Source: UBA7803 sp041686955 (lineage in GTDB: Bacteria; Pseudomonadota; Gammaproteobacteria; Pseudomonadales; Azotimanducaceae). From it: a DNA stretch of 21,449 nt. The translations under genes were made by a program, and so were the position numbers. Each line of letters begins with the position of its first letter. The stretch's first letter is position 1. The notes beneath the pieces are model-generated. The model did no database searches and was not told the origin of the DNA. It saw only the letters and a program-made list of their open reading frames with translations. Location of the stretch: the NCBI GenBank assembly GCA_041686955.1, contig JAWLCV010000069.1, positions 1 through 21,449 on the forward strand, given 5' to 3'. Of this stretch, positions 1-7,328 are shown in pieces.

Positions 1-332
1 CGGCGGAAGTCGTGTCGAACAAGTGGCTGCAGCGGCGCCTGGCGGACGCCACCCAGCGGGTGAGCGAAGGCTCGAGCCTGCGCGCCGCGCTCGAAGGGGT
101 AGGGTACTTTCCGCCCATGCTGCTGCACATGGTGGCGAGCGGGGAATCCAGCGGCGAGCTGGACACCATGCTCGACAAGGTCGCCCGCTACCAGCAGGCC
201 GAGGTGGAGCGCATCGTCACGACGCTGGTGCGTCTCTTCGAGCCGCTGATGCTGGTGGTGATGGGGGGGTTGGTGATGTTCATCGTGATGGCGATATTGC
301 TGCCTATCCTCAATATGAATCAGCTTGTGTAG
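1..332 (+). CDS. gspF: Type II secretion inner-membrane platform protein GspF, C-terminal end (5' truncated by window)
   Basis: This is the last ~110 residues of GspF, the polytopic inner-membrane protein that couples the GspE ATPase to pseudopilus assembly. The frame is open from base 3, so the true start lies outside the window. Visible are the second cytoplasmic T2SSF domain, with the family motif around MVASGESSGELDTML (a GE-x-SG-x-L signature), and a final transmembrane helix (LMLVVMGGLVMFIVMAILLPI) just before the C-terminus, which ends in NMNQLV as in typical GspF proteins. gspG follows after a 66-nt gap, the usual gsp gene order. Identification rests on motif, topology and context together. 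The N-terminal T2SSF domain and the first transmembrane helices are not in view. Confidence 0.95.
   Translation, partial: AEVVSNKWLQRRLADATQRVSEGSSLRAALEGVGYFPPMLLHMVASGESSGELDTMLDKVARYQQAEVERIVTTLVRLFEPLMLVVMGGLVMFIVMAILLPILNMNQLV
97..104 (+). other. KOPS-type octamer GGGTAGGG
   Basis: The octamer matches GGGNAGGG, the E. coli FtsK-orienting polar sequence. It lies within gspF on the + strand and so points toward the dif-like site at 13635. Confidence 0.45.
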
Positions 333-398
333 CGATCGGCGGAGAGGGGATAGAGAAACCGCCTATTAAACATGTACTTATGCAGAGTTTCTAGAACT

Positions 399-830
399 AT
401 GATCAAGACTCCTTCCATCCGCCATTCCGGCTTCACCCTCATCGAGATCCTCGTGGTGGTGGTGATCATCGGGATTCTCGGGGCCATCATCGTGCCGAAC
501 CTGCTGGGGCGGCCGGACCAGGCGCGGATCACGGCGGCCCAGAGCGACATCAGGAATCTGGCCAACGCCCTGGACATCTACCGGCTGGACAACTTCCAGT
601 ACCCGTCCACGGATCAGGGGCTGGAAGCGCTGGTGACCAAGCCGAGCGGGTTTCCGGAGCCCAAGAACTACAACCCGGACGGCTACGTGAAGAGCCTGCC
701 CACCGACCCCTGGGGCTCGCCCTACGTCTACGAGCGCACCCCCAACGGGTTCAACCTGTTCTCCCTGGGCGCCGACGGCGCGGAGGGGGGCGAAGGGCTG
801 AATGCGGACATCCGCTACGAGGACCTGTAG
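399..830 (+). CDS. gspG: Major pseudopilin GspG
   Basis: GspG is the main subunit of the T2SS pseudopilus, processed by the prepilin peptidase GspO. The sequence has a short leader ending in Gly, then FTLIEILVVVVIIGILGAIIVPNL, with the invariant Glu at mature position 5. The C-terminal half has the GspG hallmark DPWGSPYVYERTPNGFNLFSLG followed by ADGAEGGEGLNADI, the loop that binds calcium in characterised GspG proteins. I chose ATG 399 (143 residues, 11-residue leader). An in-frame ATG at 372 would give a 20-residue leader. Neither has a convincing ribosome site, although a purine run GGAGAGGGG at about 341-349 precedes both. It follows gspF and precedes gspH, as expected. Confidence 0.95.
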   Translation: MIKTPSIRHSGFTLIEILVVVVIIGILGAIIVPNLLGRPDQARITAAQSDIRNLANALDIYRLDNFQYPSTDQGLEALVTKPSGFPEPKNYNPDGYVKSLPTDPWGSPYVYERTPNGFNLFSLGADGAEGGEGLNADIRYEDL

Positions 831-858
831 CGGTCAGCGGCGCTCGCGCGGCCGACGC

Positions 859-1383
859 ATGAGGTTTCCGGCGACTCCCACGGCAACGCGCGAGGCCGGC
901 TTCACCCTGCTCGAGCTGCTGGTGGTTGTGGTCCTGGTGGCCATCCTCACCGGTACCGTCATCCTCGGTTTCACCGGCGCCGACGCCGAGCAGCGCCTCC
1001 GAGGCAGTGCGAGCCAGCTTGCCTACACCATCGAGATGGCCCGGCAATATGCCCTGCAGCGCAACCGCGAATGGGGGATCTACGTGGAGCCGGACGGTGT
1101 GCGCTTCGCCGAGTTCGATCCCGACGAGCGGGTGTGGCAGGAACAGCCCCAGCGCCCGTTCGGCAGCCTGGAGCTCACGGAGAACCTCGAGCTTCGGGTC
1201 GAGAGCGAGGGGCTCGAAGCCCTCTCCGGTGCCGAGCGCGAGGACCTGCCCCAGGTGATCATCTTCTCCAGCGGCGAGGTGACGCCGTTCACCGTGTACC
1301 TCGAGCCGGGCTGGGACGCGCCGGAATGGCAGGTGCGCTCCGACGGAATCTCCCGCACCGAAGCGCTCCGGAGCGACGTCTGA
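859..1383 (+). CDS. gspH: Minor pseudopilin GspH
   Basis: GspH is a minor pseudopilin of the T2SS. The leader MRFPATPTATREAG is followed by FTLLELLVVVVLVAILTGTVIL, a class III prepilin signal with Glu5. The remaining ~150 residues are a globular domain with the GspH/FimT pattern, including a helix rich in ARQYALQRNREWGIYVE and a late strand region VIIFSSGEVTPFTVYLE. At 174 residues it is of normal length. ATG 859 was chosen because it gives a 14-residue leader; an upstream in-frame ATG at 802 overlaps gspG and would give an improbably long leader. Its stop overlaps the gspI start by one base. Confidence 0.93.
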   Translation: MRFPATPTATREAGFTLLELLVVVVLVAILTGTVILGFTGADAEQRLRGSASQLAYTIEMARQYALQRNREWGIYVEPDGVRFAEFDPDERVWQEQPQRPFGSLELTENLELRVESEGLEALSGAEREDLPQVIIFSSGEVTPFTVYLEPGWDAPEWQVRSDGISRTEALRSDV

Positions 1384-1757
1384 TGCGCGGATTCACCCTG
1401 GTCGAAGTGCTGGTGGCCCTGGTGGTGTTCGCCGTCCTCGGTTTCACCGTCACCTCCCGGGTGGGGGACGTGGTGAACCAGACCTACAGCCTGGAACGGC
1501 GCACCGTGGCCCATTGGGTGGCCGAGAATCATCTCAACCGCTTGCGGGTCGCACGTCGGCTGACCACGGAGCCGCTGCCCACCGCCCGCGAGCGGGAGCG
1601 GGTGATCATGGCCGGCCGTGAGTGGGTGGTGGAAACCGAGGTTCAGGAGACGGCGTACCCGCTGCTGCGGCGGGTCGACGTGCGGGTGCACGCCGTCACC
1701 GACGATGAGGAGGTGGGCCCGGTGGACGCGGTGACCGCGTTCGTGGGCCGGTACTGA
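1383..1757 (+). CDS. gspI: Minor pseudopilin GspI
   Basis: GspI is part of the GspH-I-J-K tip complex of the pseudopilus. It starts with MRG then FTLVEVLVALVVFAVLGF, a very short leader with Glu5. The next stretch, YSLERRTVAHWVAENHLNRLRV, is the characteristic GspI region just after the N-terminal helix. At 124 residues it has the expected length. The start overlaps the gspH stop (TGATG), so translation is probably coupled. The gene is embedded in a longer in-frame open region that begins at 1071, but the prepilin leader fixes the true start. gspJ begins one base after its stop codon. Confidence 0.94.
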   Translation: MRGFTLVEVLVALVVFAVLGFTVTSRVGDVVNQTYSLERRTVAHWVAENHLNRLRVARRLTTEPLPTARERERVIMAGREWVVETEVQETAYPLLRRVDVRVHAVTDDEEVGPVDAVTAFVGRY

Positions 1758-1758
1758 C

Positions 1759-2355
1759 ATGCGGGTACGGGGCTTCACCCTCATCGAAATGCTGGTGGTG
1801 TTTGGGGTGTTCGCCCTGATCGGCGTCATCTCCAGCCAGATCGTCAGCCGGGTGATCGACAATCAGCGGGTCATGCAGGAGCGCGGCAGCCGGCTGACCG
1901 AGGTGCAGCGGGCCATGCACATCATCCAGCGGGACGTTCTGCAGCTTGCGGCCCGGCCGGTGCGCGATCAGCTCGGCGACCCATTGCCGAGCCTGGTGAT
2001 CGATGCCGACGGCCTGATCGAGTTCACCCGGCTCGGCTGGCGCAACCCCCTGGGGCAGGCGCGCTCCGAGCTGCAGCGGGTGGCCTACGTGATCAGGGAA
2101 GGCGACTTGTACCGGGTCTACTGGCGGGTGCTGGACCGCACTCCGGACACGGAACCGGTGCTGCAGAAGCTGCTCGGCGACGTGGAGCGGCTGGAGTTCT
2201 CCGCCCTCGATCTGGCCGGTGACGAGCACAGCTTCTGGCCCCTGGAGGCCGGCGACGCCCAGGATCCGGGCAAGCGGCTGGCGGCCATCGTCCTGCGCAT
2301 GGAAACGCCGCCTTTCGGCGCGGTGGAGCGGCTGTGGGCCGTGCCGAGCGTCTGA
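1759..2355 (+). CDS. gspJ: Minor pseudopilin GspJ
   Basis: GspJ is a larger minor pseudopilin of the tip complex. The leader MRVRG precedes FTLIEMLVVFGVFALIGVISSQIV with Glu5. The family-typical segment RGSRLTEVQRAMHIIQRDVLQLAARPVRD follows the first helix, and the C-terminal half contains LLGDVERLEFSALD and the final LRMETPPFGAVERLW strand, both usual for GspJ. Its 198 residues match the family. It starts one base after the gspI stop and its own stop overlaps the gspK start (TGATG), continuing the coupled operon. Confidence 0.95.
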   Translation: MRVRGFTLIEMLVVFGVFALIGVISSQIVSRVIDNQRVMQERGSRLTEVQRAMHIIQRDVLQLAARPVRDQLGDPLPSLVIDADGLIEFTRLGWRNPLGQARSELQRVAYVIREGDLYRVYWRVLDRTPDTEPVLQKLLGDVERLEFSALDLAGDEHSFWPLEAGDAQDPGKRLAAIVLRMETPPFGAVERLWAVPSV

Positions 2356-3326
2356 TGGCGCGTCGCACGCCGGTGCGGCGCAGGGGCGTGGTGCTGCTCA
2401 GCGTGCTGCTGGTGCTGGCGCTGCTGTCGGCCCTGGCCTGGCAGCTCATGGGCCGCCACAGCCTGGTGATCGCCCAGTCCCGCTTCAGCTTCACCGGCGA
2501 TCAGACCCTGGAATACGCCCTGGGCGCGGAAAGCTTCGCACGCCAGGTACTCTACGAGGAATTCAGCCGCGGCGGTGCGGGCAAGGACACGCTGCTCGAG
2601 CCCTGGGCCCAGCCCACGGCCCCCTTCGAGATCGACAACGGGTTCCTGGAGATTCAGGTGATGGACCTGCATCGCTGCTTCAACCTGAACAGCCTGGCGG
2701 GGAACGACTGGCAGAGCAATCTGACGCGGCTGAAGACCCTGCTGCGCAACCGCAACGTGCCGGAGACCCTGGCGGACGCCTGGCGGGACTGGGTGGACGC
2801 AGACCAGGAGATCAGCGGCTTCGGCGCCGAGGACGGCGACTACCTGCTGGCCACGCCGCCGTACCGCACCGCCAACGCGCTGGCGGCCCACGTCTCCGAG
2901 CTCGAGCAGATCCGTGACGTGGAGCCCGAGCACATCGAGGCGCTGGCCGACGTGTTGTGCGTGCTGCCCACGGCGGAGCTCGCCATCAACGTCAACACGG
3001 CGCACCCGGCGGTGCTGGCAGCGCTGAGCCCGGCGCTTTCCGAGCCGCAGATGGAGGCGTTCACCGCCGCGGAGCGCGACTACGATCAGGTCGCCCAGGT
3101 GACCGGCGAGTTTCCGGATCTTTCCGGCGCCGTTGACGCGCTGACGGTCACCAGCGAGTATTTCCGGGTGGACGTGCGGGCCCGCATCGACGAGAGCCAG
3201 ACCGAGCTGTCGTCGCTGCTCCGCCGCGATCCCTCGAGCGGCGAGATCGAGCTCGTCAGCCGCAACCTCGGCCGCAACTTCCGTTCCCTGTTCGCTGCGG
3301 ACTCGGAAACCGGCGAGGCGGACTGA
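2355..3326 (+). CDS. gspK: Atypical minor pseudopilin GspK
   Basis: GspK caps the pseudopilus tip. After the basic leader MARRTPVRRRG comes the hydrophobic helix VVLLSVLLVLALLSALAWQLM. The residue at mature position 5 is Ser rather than Glu, which is normal for GspK and unlike the other pseudopilins. The large globular region has the family segment IQVMDLHRCFNLNSLAGND and a second Cys in DVLCVLPTAELAINVNTAHP; these two Cys are placed as in GspK family members. At 323 residues it has typical size. ATG 2355 was chosen over an in-frame ATG at 2334 inside gspJ because it gives the canonical 11-residue leader and the common stop/start overlap. The gap to gspL is 18 nt. Confidence 0.95.
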   Translation: MARRTPVRRRGVVLLSVLLVLALLSALAWQLMGRHSLVIAQSRFSFTGDQTLEYALGAESFARQVLYEEFSRGGAGKDTLLEPWAQPTAPFEIDNGFLEIQVMDLHRCFNLNSLAGNDWQSNLTRLKTLLRNRNVPETLADAWRDWVDADQEISGFGAEDGDYLLATPPYRTANALAAHVSELEQIRDVEPEHIEALADVLCVLPTAELAINVNTAHPAVLAALSPALSEPQMEAFTAAERDYDQVAQVTGEFPDLSGAVDALTVTSEYFRVDVRARIDESQTELSSLLRRDPSSGEIELVSRNLGRNFRSLFAADSETGEAD

Positions 3327-3344
3327 CCCCACATCGGGAATCGT

Positions 3345-4586
3345 ATGCCGAAACTGTTCATCAGAATGCTGTCGCCCGCGGTGGCCACCGACGAAGGCTA
3401 CAGCGTGCGCTGTGCCTGGATGATCCAGGAGGACGACGGCCGCACGCGGGCGCGCGGAGAAACGGATTTCCGCGGCTTGTCCGAGCTCATCGATCCCGGC
3501 ACCGACTGGGTGGCGGATCCGGGCAACGTGGTGGTCACGGTGCCGAGCGAGCACGTGCTGAGCCTTTCCTGCGAGGTGCCGGGCCGCAGCGTCGGCCAGA
3601 TCCGCCGGGCGCTGCCGTTCGTGGTGGAAGAGTTCGTCACGACGGACATCGAGTCCATGCATCTGGCCAGCGGCGAGCTGAAGCGCGGCGCTCCGGTGCG
3701 CGTCGACCTGGTCGAGCGCTCCCTGCTGCAGGGCTGGCTCGATTGCCTCGGCGCCCTGGACATCCGTCCGGGCCACATGTACTCGGAAGCCGAGCTGCTT
3801 CCGGTGGCGGAGGGCCAGGCGAGCCTGCTGCTGGACGGCGACCGGGCGCTGATCCGCACGCCGGATCAGGCTGCCGCCCTCGACCGCGAAAACCTGTCGC
3901 TGGCGACCGGGACCCTAGAGGCGGAACGCCTGGTGGTACTGCACGGCCGGTTGTCCGAGCTCGAGGCCGGGCAACTGGCGCCGGAGCTGACCGTGGTGGC
4001 GGAGCAGACCTCCCAGGCCGAGACCGCCCTGGAGTACCTGGCCGCGCACTGGCGGACGGCGGACGCGGTGAATCTCCTGCAGGGTGAGCTGCGGCCCAAG
4101 CAGCGGGTGAATCCCCTGTGGGCGCGCTGGCGGCCGGTGGCGGCGCTGGTCGCTGCGTGGGCGGGGGTGGCGCTGGTCACCATGGCCGCGGAAGCGATCT
4201 ACGCCAGCCACCGGGCGGACGAGCTCGAGGCACGGAGCGTGGCCCTGTACCGCGACATCTTTCCGGGGGAGCGGCGGGTGACCAACGTGCGACGTCAGCT
4301 TCAGGCGAAGCTGGGGGGCGCGGAGGAGGGCGGCTCGGGATTCCTGGTTCATCTCGGCGCCATGGCCTCCGCCATGGAGCCCGGCACCCGCGTTCAGAGC
4401 CTGAACTACACGCTGGAGCGGGACGAGCTGGCCGTGGACCTGTACACGGGCGGATTCGAAACCCTCGACCGGCTGAAGGAACGACTGGGCAACCAGGGGG
4501 TACGCGTGGAGATCACGTCCGCCGAACAGCTCGACAACGGCGTGCGGGCCCGGCTGCGGCTCGCCGGCCCGGGAGCGGGCGCATGA
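3345..4586 (+). CDS. gspL: T2SS assembly platform protein GspL
   Basis: GspL is a bitopic inner-membrane protein that recruits the ATPase GspE and pairs with GspM. Residues 1 to about 255 form the cytoplasmic actin-like domain, including VVVTVPSEHVLSLSCEVPG and IRRALPFVVEEFVTTDIESMHLA, a well-conserved GspL stretch. A single transmembrane helix lies at about 263-283 (PVAALVAAWAGVALVTMAAE), followed by a periplasmic ferredoxin-like domain containing GSGFLVHLGAMASAM and VQSLNYTLERDELAVDLYT. Its 413 residues match the family. A CGGGAA ribosome site lies a few bases before ATG 3345. The stop overlaps the gspM start (ATGA). Confidence 0.95.
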   Translation: MPKLFIRMLSPAVATDEGYSVRCAWMIQEDDGRTRARGETDFRGLSELIDPGTDWVADPGNVVVTVPSEHVLSLSCEVPGRSVGQIRRALPFVVEEFVTTDIESMHLASGELKRGAPVRVDLVERSLLQGWLDCLGALDIRPGHMYSEAELLPVAEGQASLLLDGDRALIRTPDQAAALDRENLSLATGTLEAERLVVLHGRLSELEAGQLAPELTVVAEQTSQAETALEYLAAHWRTADAVNLLQGELRPKQRVNPLWARWRPVAALVAAWAGVALVTMAAEAIYASHRADELEARSVALYRDIFPGERRVTNVRRQLQAKLGGAEEGGSGFLVHLGAMASAMEPGTRVQSLNYTLERDELAVDLYTGGFETLDRLKERLGNQGVRVEITSAEQLDNGVRARLRLAGPGAGA

Positions 4587-5089
4587 GCCTGGCGGAGCTG
4601 CGCGCACGCTTCATGGCCTCCGGCCTCGGCCGCTGGTACGCCGGGCGTGAGCCGGACGAGCAGCGCATCATCCTGGCCCTCACCCTGGTGGTGGCGGTGG
4701 CGTTGGTCTGGCTCGTCGTCTGGAAGCCCGTCAGCGACTGGCGCTCACTGGCCCACAATCGCTATCAGAATGCCCAGGCGGAATACGACTGGGTGCGCGC
4801 CAACGAGAGCCGGGCGAGGGCGGCTGCCTCGAGCGGCACGGCGGGGGCGGGGACCCGCTCGCTGATTCCCGTCATCACCCGCTCGGCTCAGGCCCAGGGC
4901 ATTCAGGTGAACCGCCTGCAGCCGGAATCCAACGGTGCCGTCAGCGTTTCCGTTCAGGGCCAGCCGTTCAACGAGACCCTGCGCTGGCTGCACCAGCTCG
5001 AGGAGAACAACGGCGTCTCGATCCTGCGCCTCGCCGTGGACGCCGACGACCGGCCCGGGCTGGTGAACGCGCAGATCCGCCTGCAGTAA
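4583..5089 (+). CDS. gspM: T2SS assembly platform protein GspM
   Basis: GspM is the small bitopic partner of GspL. The protein has a cytoplasmic N-terminus, one transmembrane helix at about residues 29-46 (IILALTLVVAVALVWLVV) followed by the GspM signature WKPVSDWRS, and a periplasmic ferredoxin-like domain ending ILRLAVDADDRPGLVNAQIRLQ. The 168-residue length is normal. ATG 4583 overlaps the gspL stop by four bases. An in-frame open region extends upstream to 4118, but only as a shadow of gspL. No gspN follows, so the operon ends here in this genome, or gspN lies elsewhere or is absent. Confidence 0.94.
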   Translation: MSLAELRARFMASGLGRWYAGREPDEQRIILALTLVVAVALVWLVVWKPVSDWRSLAHNRYQNAQAEYDWVRANESRARAAASSGTAGAGTRSLIPVITRSAQAQGIQVNRLQPESNGAVSVSVQGQPFNETLRWLHQLEENNGVSILRLAVDADDRPGLVNAQIRLQ

Positions 5090-5246
5090 CGGGTCACAAC
5101 CTTCCCCGCAACGGCACCTTGTGCTGACCGGATCCGTCAATTTGTGACGCGGCGCACGGGTTCTCCGGCACCGGGTCAACGTTCGGGCCCCGGTTGCCCC
5201 CATACACTCCTTTGACAAGATTGGGTGGCAAAGTCAGGGAGGCCGA

Positions 5247-5855
5247 ATGGGTCAGCAGTTCGATCCGGGTAACGTGTTTGCGGCGATGCATCATCGAGTG
5301 ACCGGCGAGCTACTGCATCTCATGGACGGGTTGTATTCAAACATCGAGGACGGATTGTTCGAGCTCGCCTACCGGGCTCGCGAGGAGGAGCAGAAACGCC
5401 GCTGCTTCGACCTCATGCGCGACATGCGTTATCAGCGCTCGCGGGTGGTTCAGAACTTCGCCAAGCGCATTCAGAACACCTTCGACCGTTGGGTGGCAGG
5501 GGAGGACGCCGGGGACGAGCCCGGCAACGAGCACGCCCGGCGCATGGCGCAGAAGTGCACGGCGCATTTCGGCGGCGTGCTGCAGGACCTGAGCGAGCGA
5601 GCGGCTTACGCGCTCGGCCGCGAGGTGAGCCGCGAGCAGCTTCCCATCGGCCCGTATCAGGTCGCCTGCCACTTCATCGCCTCCATGCGGGCCCTGGACT
5701 TCGACGATCGGGCCATCGAGATCGTCGACGACCTGTTCAGCCGGTTCGTGCTGGAGCGGCTCGGTGCGGTGTACGGCGAGTGCAATGCGCGCCTGGAGCG
5801 GGCCGGCTGCTGCACGGCGGCCGAGCTGGAGGCGCTGGCCCAGGCGAGCGCCTGA
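5247..5855 (+). CDS. Short DUF1631-like protein of unknown function
   Basis: No function is known. The first ~80 residues (HLMDGLYSNIEDGLFELAYRAREEEQKRRCFDLMRDMRYQRS) resemble the start of the long DUF1631 proteins: a helix with a DxLFxLAxxAxxxxEQ-like pattern followed by FxxMRxLRxxR. DUF1631 proteins usually run to many hundreds of residues, whereas this one has 202. The rest is predicted all-helical and ends in a Cys-Cys (ERAGCCTAAELEAL). There is no signal peptide or membrane segment, so it is probably cytoplasmic. The start is well supported by AGGGAGG at 5236-5242, four bases before ATG 5247. A TTGACA hexamer at 5212-5217 and TACACT at 5203-5208 are promoter-like but not correctly paired. 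It stands alone, 157 nt after gspM. Confidence 0.7.
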   Translation: MGQQFDPGNVFAAMHHRVTGELLHLMDGLYSNIEDGLFELAYRAREEEQKRRCFDLMRDMRYQRSRVVQNFAKRIQNTFDRWVAGEDAGDEPGNEHARRMAQKCTAHFGGVLQDLSERAAYALGREVSREQLPIGPYQVACHFIASMRALDFDDRAIEIVDDLFSRFVLERLGAVYGECNARLERAGCCTAAELEALAQASA

Positions 5856-5859
5856 TCCG

Positions 5860-5899
5860 GCCGGGGCTCACGGCCCCTCGCCGGGGCTCACAGCCCCGC
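5860..5899. terminator. Tandem GC-rich hairpins between convergent genes
   Basis: A 20-bp unit (GCCGGGGCTCAC then GCCCC with one base varying) is present twice in tandem at 5860-5879 and 5880-5899. Each copy folds into its own hairpin: GGGGC/GCCCC around a five-base loop in the first, and a perfect 7-bp CGGGGCT/AGCCCCG stem with a three-base loop (5882-5898) in the second. The site lies just after the + gene ending at 5855 and overlaps the stop codon of the minus gene ending at 5888. There is no U-tract, so this is a hairpin-type transcript end rather than a textbook intrinsic terminator. Confidence 0.5.
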
Positions 5900-7030
5900 C
5901 GTCTCCTCCTCGAACAGCCGCTGCTGTTCCGCCAGACGGGCCTGGTGCGCCGCCACCTCCCGGGCCCGCTGAGCTCTTCGCCCCTCGTCGTCGATGAACA
6001 CCAGCCGCAGCCGGCCGTCCTCCGGAACGCGCCGGACCACCAGGTAGTCGCCCGCCACCTTGTGAATCTTGTGCCCGTCGCCGTCCTTGGCCGGCGGGCC
6101 ATACTTGATCCTGAGCGCCGCCGCCAGCCGTTGAAACAGTACGCCTCCCGGGTCCGCGAGCTCTCCGGTCACTCGAACGGGACGCAGGTCCGGCCCCACG
6201 GTCACGGTGAAGTCGCCGAGATCGAACGGCGGCTCCAGATCGGGCAGGCGAGCGGGCAGGGGGGTATCCACGTCCGCCTCACCCTGGATCCACTCCGTGT
6301 TCACGGGCTCTCCGAACGCCACGCCGAAGGCGGCGTCGACCCGGAAGCGGTCCCCGTCGGTGATCGACTCGGCGAGCCGTCGCAGCCGCGCTTCCTCCAG
6401 CCGCGCCCGTTCCCGGGCGAGCGCCTCCTGGGCCTGCCGGTGCGCGGCGAGCCTCGCCTGCTCCTCGCCGAGCCAGCGCCGGTAGCCCTGGCCGTCGGTG
6501 TACTCGATGAGCAGGGTGGGCCCGCAGGATAGGTCGATCTGGGCCTCGCCGCTGACGAAGCGGGCACTGTGGCGAAACCCGCTGCGCTCCGCCCCGTAGG
6601 GATCGTCCTCCGTCCGGTATTTTTTCGCCAGGCTTCGGGTGAGCCAGAGCAGATCCTCGGCGCAATCCGGCTCCGGGTGCTCGGCGAGGATGCGCACCGG
6701 ATGGCCCGATGCGTCGAGCAGAACCGAGAACGTCACGTCCGGCGACTCGAGCAGTGGCGGGCGCGCCTGGGGGATGAACAGGTGCCAAGACGGCGCAGCA
6801 TCCGGCACGGGCTCGGGGACAGTCTGCTCGAGATTGCCGGGAGGCACGGGATGGGGCGGAACGCCGAGGCTCGCGCCGAGAACGGCCTCCGGCACGGGTT
6901 CGGCGAACTCCAGCCCGAACGCCCCTGTGATGGGTTCCTTGGCCGCGGCGGCGCCGACCGCGGCCGCCAGCAGGGCAGCCGCAGACAGGGTCAGCACACG
7001 AAACGCCCCTGATCGCGCCGACGCTGGCAC
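5888..7030 (-). CDS. Exported protein built of two diverged copies of one domain, unknown function
   Basis: No family is recognised. The N-terminus (SGAFRVLTLSAAALLAAAVGAAAAKEP) reads as a Sec signal peptide, giving a periplasmic protein. Two regions, about residues 34-198 and 230-372, share an order of motifs. Each opens with AFG(L/V)xFxEPV, continues with FxVxxxxxxxPVR(I/V), then a helix ending in KY (LTRSLAKKYRTEDDPYG versus RLAAALRIKYGPPAKDG), then a strand pair with LLIEYTDGQGYRR versus LRLVFIDDEGRRA, and closes with an AAHxQAxLAxxQ-like helix. A charged, likely coiled-coil linker (187-222, rich in Glu, Arg and Ala) joins them. The start is GTG 7030, without a ribosome site and overlapping the upstream lipoprotein gene by 40 nt. 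GTG 6997, with AGGGG eight bases upstream, is the alternative but would remove the basic part of the signal peptide. Confidence 0.7.
   Translation of the reverse strand: MPASARSGAFRVLTLSAAALLAAAVGAAAAKEPITGAFGLEFAEPVPEAVLGASLGVPPHPVPPGNLEQTVPEPVPDAAPSWHLFIPQARPPLLESPDVTFSVLLDASGHPVRILAEHPEPDCAEDLLWLTRSLAKKYRTEDDPYGAERSGFRHSARFVSGEAQIDLSCGPTLLIEYTDGQGYRRWLGEEQARLAAHRQAQEALARERARLEEARLRRLAESITDGDRFRVDAAFGVAFGEPVNTEWIQGEADVDTPLPARLPDLEPPFDLGDFTVTVGPDLRPVRVTGELADPGGVLFQRLAAALRIKYGPPAKDGDGHKIHKVAGDYLVVRRVPEDGRLRLVFIDDEGRRAQRAREVAAHQARLAEQQRLFEEETAGL
6254..6261 (+). other. KOPS-type octamer GGGCAGGG
   Basis: A second GGGNAGGG match left of the dif-like site, again on the + strand and pointing toward it. 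It lies antisense within the exported duplicated-domain gene. Confidence 0.45.
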
Positions 7031-7218
7031 TCGCGCCGGTAGTTGTCACAACTTATGGCGAATCCGGGGCTCTGCTCGAGCGTGACATTGCACTGATACA
7101 TGCGGTCCTGCAGATCGGAGTCGCTGAGCCTGGCCAGCCTGCCTTCACAGCCGGCCAGCCCGAGGGCGCAGAGCGCGACCACCACGGGGCGCTTCCATTG
7201 ATAACGACGCCGGTTCAT
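6991..7218 (-). CDS. Small lipoprotein, unknown function
   Basis: This is a 75-residue protein beginning MNRRRYQWKRPVVVALCALG and carrying a lipobox LAGC at residues 21-24, so a lipid-anchored mature form of about 52 residues is expected. Asp is absent at position +2 after Cys (it is Glu), which fits outer-membrane sorting. Four further Cys occur in the mature part (in YQCN, ISCD, REC and a C-terminal VC), allowing two disulfides. The ATG at 7218 was chosen because it starts the lipoprotein signal; the same frame is open far upstream to 7836 but antisense to another gene. Its 3' end overlaps the start of the exported duplicated-domain protein, suggesting co-expression. Confidence 0.72.
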   Translation of the reverse strand: MNRRRYQWKRPVVVALCALGLAGCEGRLARLSDSDLQDRMYQCNVTLEQSPGFAISCDNYRRECQRRRDQGRFVC

Positions 7219-7328
7219 AGCGTTCTGCAGGCGGCTGTTCTTCCCTGAAAAGTAGACGCACGTGTGGAGTTTGTCGAGGAATCGGCCGGCGTACCGCCTG
7301 GCGGTGCCGCGGAGATCGCTCGACCGCT

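Noticed and set aside
2118..3776. Long open frame (552 codons) on the minus strand opposite gspJ, gspK and gspL
   Set aside because: It is antisense to three unambiguous gsp genes, has composition typical of a GC-rich shadow frame, and shows no recognisable domain.
5093..5148. GTCACAA / TTGTGAC inverted repeat after gspM
   Set aside because: Arms of seven bases separated by 42 nt are likely by chance, and the half-sites face the wrong way for a CRP-type site.
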